DNA of 64,000 bases, from the NCBI RefSeq assembly GCF_029227915.1, contig NC_079885.1, positions 27,035,001 to 27,099,000 of the forward strand, in the 5' to 3' direction. The position numbers were made by a program, and so were the translations under genes. This DNA is from Hydractinia symbiolongicarpus. Lineage: Eukaryota; Cnidaria; Hydrozoa; Anthoathecata; Hydractiniidae. Under the pieces are notes generated by a model. The model saw nothing but the letters and a program-made list of their open reading frames with translations. It was not told the DNA's origin and did no database searches. Below are positions 56,691-64,000 of this stretch, one piece after another (positions within the stretch are counted from its first letter, which is position 1; every line of letters begins with the position of its first letter).

Positions 56691-57965
56691 GAGATACGAC
56701 CTGATGATATTGATAACTGTACTATTACATCAGTAGTTCATTCTCTATAGCAACTAAAACACACTTTTGGAAATCACTGTATAGTTATGCTATCATTGTA
56801 TTCTTTTCAATCTTGACCTATCAATTAACTTATTTCAATCATAAAATTGCTTCTAACAAGTCTGTGCACACAAGGGACATGGTGGCCCCCACTAACATAT
56901 TATGCAAGGGAAATCACTAGCTGACATTCAGCTACAAATAAGACAAGTTTCGATGCCAGAATTAAGGGCTATTTAAAGGAAGGTATATATCTTTTGTCCT
57001 CGCTGCAACACATGAGAAGGTCATTATTACATTCTCCTAATGAAAGAACTCAGCCTTATAATATTCACACAGTTCATGTAACAAGTCCTAATCATTAAAA
57101 CTTCTGCTGTAAGCACTTATTAAAGACCTCGCGTCAAGCCGGGAAACAAATCTATTTTCCCGTTTAGTTCAGTTGTTCTTATAAGGACTTGCATCGTACC
57201 AGCCTTAAAAACTTTGATTTTACTTTTGATTTTAAGAGTTTTCCCCGTTACATATAGGGAAAATATTATTGAACACGGAACAATACAACAAAAAATATCC
57301 TTGGAATTATATTTAGAATGAAGAAGTCGCAGCTGCAGTCAAGGTATGTTTCTATGGAAGATAAGTGGAAAATATAACTGGGAAATATTTCTCACCATTG
57401 CTCAGGTTCATTAACATCACATCTTGAGCAAAGAAGCAAATTTTCTCTGGATCAAATTTGTGCATAAGGTATGAATGATACAGAAGTTGACGATGGATGG
57501 TTTATAATAAAACCAACAAATAATTACATGCGTAAATGTGCAGGCTGTGCGACAACTTTGCAAACACTGACATGTGCATATGACAACGGCAAAGAGAGAA
57601 AAGGCGCTTGATGGAAAAAAGAAAAAAAAAATATGCATTTACTTATTGATAAAAAATGCTTGGGCAGAAGAATTAGTATAAAAAAGTACTAAATCCAATG
57701 AAGTAAGCATTTATCAAGCCCAGTTTAAAACTTTTAAACAAAAAGGCGTACATTTAAAAAACAACAAAAATTTGCAAAATAATTAACTCTTTGTATATAT
57801 TCTGTGACTATATTATCACTATAAATATATTTAAAAATGTGGCTTGTTTTTTCTGAAGTAACCACAATTTAAACGAAATACTACTATACCTTCTCTTGTT
57901 CGGGAAGCTGGAATAATATCAGAACTTAGATATCATATAGCTAGGTACTTTAAGAGTTAGCTAGC
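56691..57965. other. Gene-free stretch
   Basis: No supported gene. The minus frame at 57417-57638 contains a phenylalanine-rich stretch from a poly-A/T tract and nothing else. Confidence 0.4.
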
Positions 57966-58930
57966 TAGCATAGAAAGAGCAAACAGTGCTATAAACATTC
58001 ACAGGAAAGCTAAATCAGGCTGTGAACACATGATAGAACACTATCAAAAAACTTGTAAAGGTGCACATTTTAACGTTCAAATAATAGAATTGTTTGAAGG
58101 CACTGGTTATAACAATAACAAACTTTTTAAACAAGCACGTGCTAAACGCCTAGAAAGAGAAGACTATTGGATGAAAACATTAAGAACTATTTACCCATAT
58201 GGTCGCAATGACAGAGCCAAAAAACACGATCATAACAGCCCTGTTGGTAGACTATTTCCTTCTCTTCCTAAATGTTCAAGTAGAACAAGTAGGTCCAGAG
58301 CTAATCGTAATAATCATGCAGATAATACAAGTGTGGGAAATTTCTTCGATAATGTTCAAAATATTTTAAACAACAATATTAAAGATGCATTATATACTAT
58401 TAGAATCATGTTAGACAACGTTTAAAAGTAATTAATAAAAAACATTGCTTCTGAAATCCTGCACAATCTTTATTCTAATCCTAAGTACGAACACATATAT
58501 CTTTATATTGTAGACAATATTGACACTAAACTATACAAAACAAAAATAAAAACAAGAAAGTGTCCTCCAGAGAATATTTCCACAGTCTTTTTCGAAAACC
58601 TTGAAGTCCCTTGAAGCTATTAGGCTTTCTGAAATATTTAGACGTCCCCTACAGTGTCACTCCTTCCATCTGAACTTAGAGATAAGGACAATATCTCTGT
58701 TGTTACCTACAAGCTAGGGAAAACCATAAGGAATAGAATTTTAAATTACAAGGAAACTGTTAACTCTATCTACATAGATGATGAAGTTTCCTTTTGTTCA
58801 AACAGCAAACCATGCAGTTGTCACAGTTCTTCCTTTTGTGACCCTCATCATAAGCATGTCATCACAGGAGATCTTAGAATAGTGGAAAACAAAAAACATA
58901 GAAAACTTTTTGCGGAGAGTAGCGGAGTGT
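57966..58930 (+). pseudogene. Permuted Penelope-like element (Naiad-like): N-terminal GIY-YIG-type domain and Cys/His finger
   Basis: From 57966: SGCEHMIEHYQ, NVQIIELF and KRLEREDYWMKTLRTIYPYG (about 58150-58200) fit the second half of a GIY-YIG endonuclease domain, including the E and the 'L.T.yP.GLN' box. The same frame continues past TAA codons at about 58423 and 58429. After further breaks, 58654-58932 reads LPSELRDK, KLGKTIRNRILNYKETV, then CSCHSSSFCDPHHKH and VITGDLRIVEN. This order, nuclease first, then a Cys/His finger, then RT, is that of the Naiad group of Penelope-like elements. The protein is interrupted at about 58915 by unrelated sequence. Confidence 0.62.
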
Positions 58931-58934
58931 GAGC

Positions 58935-60190
58935 CAGCGCACGGAGCGTATCGGGGCCCATTTCCTCATTAAATAAGCAAAATAAAAGGGACGGAGGATT
59001 AAAGGATTAAAGTACTAATATATTTTAAGTTTTACCAGGAACTTTTTGTGAAATATAAAAAAAGTTTGCTGACTGTTTTCGCTGCAACATGGAACAATAT
59101 GTAAATTGTCTGTTTATTATAGCTAAAGTAGAAGGAAAGATATTTCCTGAATAATATAATTACACCCGAAACACCTTAAATGTTGTGTGTTCCACCCGAT
59201 TAACACTGCATACCTGTACTAAAGCGCTCCACCTAAATGTGTGGTAAAGTTTCCAGTTTGTATTAATTGTACCACTAAGCGTTTTACGCCAGGTAATACA
59301 GTTACTTGTGCCTTAACCAGCATTTCTTAAAAAGGTAAGTAACTAGGCTGTGTGCTGTAAATTCCTAAGTGCATATAATATTCACCTGTAAAGTTTCTTA
59401 TATAATTATATTTATGCCCTGCTGGTCTAATGGCTATGACACTCATGCAAATGAGAGATCCAGGTTCAAATCATGGACAGGGCTACGAAAAACATAATTA
59501 TTTTGCATCTACAACAACCAGGTTTTCATATAAAAGGTAATCTTTGAGTCGTAGAGGGGGGAGTTGCATACATTTATCACTTTCATTTACAAAGCCCAAA
59601 AGTGCTTTGTTTTTGTAATAGATCTATCACTTTATGGTAAAAATTTTTGTGTTGATATACCTGGTAGGCACAAGAAACTAAAAAAGGCATTTTTTAATAT
59701 TTTTTTGCCTTTTTTGCTCTGATTATTTCTATATCTTGAGTTTTTAATGTTGTTGTCATTGGAACCAAGTTAATCTCAGATTTATCAAAAAAAAAAAAAA
59801 AAAATGATATGGCGTTATGACCAATTGTTTAAATACTTGTATTGGCACATAATTCTGCTATCATGATTCACTGTATATTGACCTGGTATAAATTTGAGAC
59901 CTTTTTTATGAGCTATTAAATTTAAAATATTTGCACCTCAATATGTTCTATACTCCTGGCCTAATATGATATATATCCTAGACATATTGAGTATATTCGA
60001 TGCCATGCGTACCCCTGCCTTGCTGATTTCTCTTCCTTTTTCCTTGCCTGCCTTTGCCGTGCCCTTTCCTGGCCGTGCTTAATGCCTTTGCCTTAGCAAC
60101 CTCTCCGCAACACTTTCTATATTGATGACAAAGGACCAGCTTGACGAGACCAAGGAGAACATCATCAATGAGAATGTCAAACAAGGCAAA
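58935..60190. mobile_element. 1.25-kb insert splitting the Penelope-like element
   Basis: The element reading stops near 58915 and resumes near 60195. The insert is AT-rich, contains a tRNA-like segment (59416-59483), a poly-A run (59788-59806) and a segment (about 59205-59300) related to 6970-7080. No target duplication or terminal repeat was identified, so it may be several insertions or a replacement. Confidence 0.4.
59416..59483 (+). repeat. tRNA-like sequence (pseudo-tRNA or SINE head)
   Basis: The ends pair perfectly (GCCCTG with CAGGGC). An A box TGGTCTAATGG (59423-59433) and a B box GGTTCAAATCA (59463-59473) have the usual spacing. The anticodon arm is poor: CTCA/TGAG closes a six-base TGCAAA loop, and the total is 68 bases, short for a cytosolic tRNA. 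I therefore call it a tRNA-derived sequence that may still recruit Pol III, not a working tRNA gene. Confidence 0.5.
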
Positions 60191-60965
60191 AAGGTCTTGG
60201 TGTAACGGATGAGCAACGTACACTACCCATAATGTATTGGCTTCCTAAGATGCACAAAACACCCACATCATTCCGTTTTATTGTAGCCTCCAAGCACTGT
60301 AGCACGAAACCTCTGACTAATGTAATTTCTAGGGCATTTAAATTGATATTTGCTCAAGTTAAAAGCTTTCATAAAAAAGCCATTTTTATTCCTAGTTTAA
60401 TAAATTTTGGGTTGTTCAAAATTCTTTTCCCACTATTGATAAAATTGATATAATAAATACTCAAGGTAACGCGAAAAACATCTTTACATTTGATTTCAGC
60501 ACTCTATATACCAACATGCCTCACAACCTTTTAATTCATGTATTATCAGAGGTAATTGATTTCGTTTTCCACTGTGAGAAAAAACAAACTGGGGTTCTCA
60601 AATACGTCCGTGTATTGGACAAACAAAGGCGTTAGCAATCATTTTTTTTACCAAACAAGGTCCAAAAGCCATGTTTCATTCTTGTTCTCGATATGTTTCT
60701 TTACCATCGGCAATATCTTTTTTAAACGAGATATGGGCATCCCATGGGTATTGACCTCGCCCCGTTTTGGGCCAACCTGTTCTTGCACTTCTATGAAAAA
60801 CAATTTGTTCAAAAATTGATCTCTGAGGATTCTCCTAGAGAATATAAATACAACAACACAGGACGATTTATTGATGATCTGTGTACAGTTAATAATGGAG
60901 AAGATTACCTAACATGACACAACACCATTTACCCTCAAGAACTACACCTGATGATGATGATGTGC
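60190..60965 (+). pseudogene. Permuted Penelope-like element: reverse transcriptase
   Basis: LGVTDEQRTLPIMYWLPKMH (about 60198-60255) is followed by KTPTSFRFIVASKHCSTKPL, the 'PKlHK.P.gfRFI.as' box. After a frame change TFDFSTLYTNMPHNLL (about 60488-60535) gives motif A. GHPMGIDLAPFWANLFLHFYE (in a shifted frame, about 60735-60800) is motif B, and RFIDDLCTVNNGED (about 60865-60905) is motif C with both aspartates. IYPQELHL follows at about 60930. All core RT motifs are legible but spread over three frames. The C-terminal part is lost before the SINE at 61033. Confidence 0.72.
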
Positions 60966-61032
60966 ATATTTTACATGGCTAGCCTCACAAATATCGAGGG
61001 ATATACCCTGTCTATTATTTCCAGGAGGGGCC

Positions 61033-61205
61033 ATGGCTTAGATGGAGAGTCCTAGAGTATTTAAAATTTGCCTCACATGGCTTGGGTTAACCCGGGGCTA
61101 TGGTAACATTCACTCGCCCATGTTGAATCGCCGTCAAGAGGAATCGAACTTCGGTCTCCCGTACAGAGTACAAAAGCAATATACTATCGTCTACCATTTA
61201 TGGAC
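61033..61205 (-). repeat. tRNA-derived SINE
   Basis: On the minus strand TGGTAGACGATAG (A-box-like, about 61196-61184) and GAAGTTCGATTCC (B-box-like, 61152-61140) have Pol III promoter spacing. The body that follows contains CGGGTTAACCC, a palindrome, and CAAGCCATGTGAGGCAAAT. The plus-strand frame at 61042-61233 is incidental. Confidence 0.55.
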
Positions 61206-61609
61206 CGATCTTTTCCAAATTTTTCAAATATAACAAAAACAGTGAAGAAATAATTGAATCATTGATAACTAAATAGGAGGAACATAGTTTTGCTACACGA
61301 ATTTGTCTATTTTGTGATGACTTTACTACATAAAAAGTCTTTGGATCCATTCACACACCATATGTATCTCAAATATTTCTCGGCAGTCCGTGTTTCATAA
61401 TTCTTTATCTGCTGCTGGCTAGCTCATTCGTATAGTTTTTTCAAAATCAAACCATTTTTACCTGCTGGACAGTTATTCCACCATCATATTATTTACATTT
61501 GCAACATTATCTTATTTTATGTGCTGTCTGTGACAGTTTCTTACTTATTTCAATACACACTTAATGCTGGACGTTCACGCTGCAGGCCAGGCTTGCTATC
61601 TAATTTACA
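61206..61609. other. Gene-free stretch
   Basis: AT-rich; no supported frame. It may contain the worn 3' tail of the Penelope-like element (a KKYNKNSEEI-like segment near 61215-61260), but the evidence is thin. Confidence 0.3.
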
Positions 61610-61855
61610 TTATTTCAAAAATTAAACAAATACAATGCAGTTTAATTATGATAACAATTTAGTCCTAATCCTAAGTATTCAAGATCCGGCTTCCGTAAAA
61701 ATCCTACTTCAAAGAACAACTTTTTTGTCCACACAACAATTTATATATGTGCAACTGTGTTGTAGGGAGGTGAGGAGGGCACTTGAATACTTAGGATTAG
61801 GACTAAATTGTTATCATAATTAAACTGCATTGTATTTGTTTAATTTTTGAAATAA
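61610..61855. repeat. Perfect 74-bp inverted repeat with 98-base loop
   Basis: 61610-61683 (starting TTATTTCAAAAATTAAAC) is exactly reverse-complementary to 61782-61855 over all 74 positions. The arms contain TTTAGTCCTAATCCTAAGTA. A transcript would fold into a long perfect hairpin. Perfect identity implies recent formation or ongoing gene conversion. No coding, no obvious target duplication. Confidence 0.9.
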
Positions 61856-62150
61856 CAATCAGTTAGGATCAACCCGTATTCGAGGGATCCCTCAAATGCG
61901 GTATCCCTAGCTAGTCGCATATGCTATCACTCAAATGAGGGATCCCTCAAAGAACGGATGTTGTTGTTTACCAAATGAGCAACTACACTATTATTGAAAA
62001 GTCGATGTTCTGACTGATAGCCAACGATGTTTCTTTATAAAATTCGTGTTCTGGTTCCATGATCACAAAAATAAATAGATTATTGATCGATGTGAAGCAC
62101 GTCTCATTACCACTGTATGCACTCCTTTCAGCTTTTTAGAGTAAAATATA

Positions 62151-62435
62151 ATGCCTAAAAGAAAACTCAGAAAGAGCAATGTGGCGGCAACCCGAACAAA
62201 AGATGAAAGTGGGACGTTTGCTGCTATTTGTGGATGCATCAATCACGATGATTGGTCATTTTCCGAGATTTTCGAAGTGAAGCGTATTTCGTCACGAAGA
62301 TTCTTTTCGAAAAAGGTCATTAGATCTATGAGAAAAAAGCATTTACCAGAACGTGATGAAAGAATACTGGACAGAAGCTGCATCAGGTACACCATTGCAA
62401 AACATAAGACACCAAAGATTGTTGGTGCAGTATGA
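62151..62435 (+). CDS. Small basic protein of unknown function
   Basis: 94 aa, intact. Very basic N-terminus (MPKRKLRKSN), then FAAICGCINHDDWSFSEIF, then a second basic region FFSKKVIRSMRKKHLPERDE. It faces the PHD-type gene tail to tail with about 100 bp between the stops. I recognise no domain; the two basic patches and the lone CGC motif do not define one. It may be an exon or a complete small gene; coding status is uncertain. Confidence 0.35.
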   Translation: MPKRKLRKSNVAATRTKDESGTFAAICGCINHDDWSFSEIFEVKRISSRRFFSKKVIRSMRKKHLPERDERILDRSCIRYTIAKHKTPKIVGAV

Positions 62436-62535
62436 TTCGGATGAAGACAGTGAATAACAACAAATGTATCTTGCATGAAAACTAGACAAAATATACAACA
62501 AAATTTTATAACTGTTTATGTTGTTTTCTAAGGGT

Positions 62536-63212
62536 TTATAATCTCTTTTTTAGTAAAGATTTTGGTCTTGGTAAAGATATCGGGTTGTGTGGTGGACAGT
62601 AATATTTCACAGTGCTGTCAAACTTTTCTTCGTCTTTTTCATTAATGACTAAACCAATGCAGTATGCATGAACCCAGTAGTCACACTTACGTTTGGCACA
62701 ATTAACCCTCAATGAGTTATACTCATTATCGGTTCGACTACCATATATAGTGAGGCATTTCTGGCATACATCTCTGTTCATTTTTTTCGGGTCATTCTTT
62801 TTTTTTCTTTTGGATGATGGAGTACTTGTGGTCGGAGCTGATGTAGGATCCATATTAGCAACACTTGAACAGGGAGAAGTAATAGCGGAAGATGGTGAAG
62901 TTATTGTTGTGCTTGATGAATTTGAATTGCAACGACTGAACATTTCTTGGTTCGTTGACCATCGGCGTGTAACAGGAGGGGTTACATTATGGCGTATTTC
63001 AACCAAAACATCGTCACCAGTGACTGTCTTAAATTCCTTCATCTTCCGCTGAAACCCTTTGCTGTGATTATATCGGGCATTCGCACGTGCTTTTCCAGAC
63101 TCCAGATACTTTGTACCTAAAAGTTCATAGAGGACAATGTTAAATAAACAATATAAATTGGTTACAGAATCCAATTTGTCTTCCTTACCTCTTTTTTTAG
63201 CTGCGACATACT
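62536..63212 (-). CDS. PHD-like zinc-finger protein, last two exons
   Basis: The last exon (63116-62536) starts after a TTTTAG acceptor at 63117-63118 and joins in phase, across a 72-bp intron, to an exon ending AAAGAG before GTAAGG (63188). The join reads KKRGTKYLESGK. A Ser/Thr-rich middle (about 62960-62830) and a basic KRKKKNDPKK patch precede VCQKCLTIYG...CDYWVHAYC...YYCPPH (about 62775-62590), a C4HC3 pattern of a PHD-type finger. Such fingers usually read histone tails; here the target is unknown. The upstream exon is visible only to 63212, where the hAT-like element begins, so the N-terminus is missing or displaced. It could be a host gene or part of an older transposon. Confidence 0.55.
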
Positions 63213-64000
63213 CAGGGTGGCCACTCGTCCTTGAAAACCTTGAATGTTCTTGAATGTTCTTGAATTTTATTTGGTCTTGAATTGTTCTTGAAATAGTATG
63301 TTTTCCACCCTTGGTTCTTGAATGTTCTTGAGTTTTTACAATTCTATGAAAAATCTTTTTAGAATAGTAAAAAAATGTCTAGTAAAAAAAGTACCAGAAT
63401 GCATGGAAAAAGTATTTTTAATGAAAGTTGGTTGAGCGATGAACAGTTTAAAATATGGTTGAAAAGGGGACCAGATAAACACAAAGCATTGTGTAGACTT
63501 TGTAACACAGTGATAGACATAACTATAATGGGAAAAAGTGCTTTAGCATCGCATTCTAAGGGCAACAAGCATCAAGTGAATGTGAAAAACTATAGTCCAG
63601 TTTCTGGTCTGTTCTTCAAAAGTAACCCTCCAAAGCCTTCATCAAGCAAAGACGCCTCCCCCGCCACTAACAAGATTGATTTAATGATGAGTACATTAGC
63701 AGTTTCCCATGCTGAAATTCGTTGGGCTCTGAAAGTACTAACATCACATCATTCATTTCGTTCTTGCTTGAATTTGAACCAGCTATTTTGTGTGATGTTC
63801 CCTGACAGTGACATAGCAAAGTCATTCCAGTTATCAAAAACGAAATGTGCGTACTACATCGTACATGGATTAGCCCCATATTTCATGGAAATCTTGCTCC
63901 AAGAAATTAAAAATTCGCCAACCTATTCCACACTTTTTGACGAAAGTTTGAATCATTATAAACAGGAAGAACAAATGGACGTTCAGATTCGTTTCTGGAA
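63213..64000 (+). mobile_element. hAT-like DNA transposon, left end, continues past the window
   Basis: It starts CAGGGTGGCCACTCGTCC at 63213, a CAGGG-type end usual in hAT and related groups, and carries subterminal repeats of TTGAATGTTCTTGAA (about 63238-63335). A transposase frame starts at 63375. The right end is outside the window. The eight bases before it, GACATACT (63205-63212), are the expected target duplication to look for downstream. Confidence 0.6.
63375..64000 (+). CDS. hAT-like transposase with BED-type zinc finger, N-terminal part
   Basis: The ATG at 63375 opens a frame of 208 codons that is still open at the window end, so it is undamaged as far as seen. WLKRGPDKHKALCRLC...ASHSKGNKH (about residues 27-75) is a C-x2-C...H-x5-H BED-like finger for DNA binding. 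A hinge (residues about 80-125) leads into LFCVMFPDSDIAKSF, a KCAYYIVHGLAPYF segment and FDESLN (about residue 190), the last containing a D at the position of the first catalytic acid. This combination matches uncharacterised hAT-like transposases of invertebrates and vertebrates. The enzyme would cut and paste this element. Confidence 0.62.
   Translation, partial: MSSKKSTRMHGKSIFNESWLSDEQFKIWLKRGPDKHKALCRLCNTVIDITIMGKSALASHSKGNKHQVNVKNYSPVSGLFFKSNPPKPSSSKDASPATNKIDLMMSTLAVSHAEIRWALKVLTSHHSFRSCLNLNQLFCVMFPDSDIAKSFQLSKTKCAYYIVHGLAPYFMEILLQEIKNSPTYSTLFDESLNHYKQEEQMDVQIRFW

Noticed and set aside
60000-60223. 81-aa minus frame with a basic GKGRQGKRKRNQQGRG tail
   Set aside because: It is antisense to low-complexity CCTTGCCTGCC-like sequence at the edge of an insert; no homology recognised.

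Overview
The window is AT-rich, intron-bearing eukaryotic DNA. It holds no bacterial-style operons, rRNA or CRISPR array. The mix of elements (DIRS-type tyrosine-recombinase retrotransposon, Helitrons, a Polinton/Maverick remnant, permuted and ordinary Penelope-like elements, several LINE tails, Tc1/mariner, hAT-like, PIF/Harbinger and piggyBac-type derivatives, tRNA-derived SINEs) fits an aquatic invertebrate. A cnidarian is my best guess, from general familiarity with these protein families rather than from any diagnostic host gene. Nearly every long reading frame is a transposable-element gene and most carry stops or frameshifts.

Layout. 0-17 kb: scattered debris, namely a piggyBac-type MITE (596-1337), a LINE tail, a decayed GTPase-like gene end on the minus strand (4980-6285) beside a Penelope-like RT fragment, Helitron ends, a SINE, a broken Tc1/mariner gene (12600-13648) and a P-loop protein remnant (14030-14800). 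17.0-21.6 kb: a DNA transposon I cannot place in a named superfamily, with terminal inverted repeats of about 350 bp and one spliced DDE-like transposase gene. 22.3-26.9 kb: a DIRS-like retrotransposon with inverted termini and a flipped terminal module. 27.5-36.2 kb: Helitron territory, including a 7.65-kb Rep/helicase Helitron (28527-36180) that carries an extra spliced unknown gene and abuts the 5' end of another Helitron. 41.6-45.7 kb: three head-to-tail non-autonomous Helitrons.

46.0-50.4 kb: a LINE tail, then a Polinton/adintovirus-like remnant with a capsid-like end, a packaging ATPase, four small structural or membrane-type proteins and a broken protein-primed-type DNA polymerase B. 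51-57 kb: a Harbinger deletion derivative with a MADF/Myb-like frame, an intron-split integrase remnant and LINE RT pieces. 58-61 kb: a Penelope-like element with its GIY-YIG-type domain ahead of the RT (the permuted, Naiad-like order), split by a 1.3-kb insert. 61.6-64 kb: a perfect 74-bp hairpin, two unknown genes (one with a PHD-like finger), and a hAT-like transposon that starts beside the first visible exon of the PHD gene and runs off the window.

How it works together: the window reads as a layered transposon record rather than a functional gene neighbourhood. The best candidates for something undescribed are the 17.0-21.6 kb transposon, the repeated insertion of Helitrons at the 5' terminus of other Helitrons, the flipped DIRS terminal module and the spliced cargo gene inside the large Helitron.
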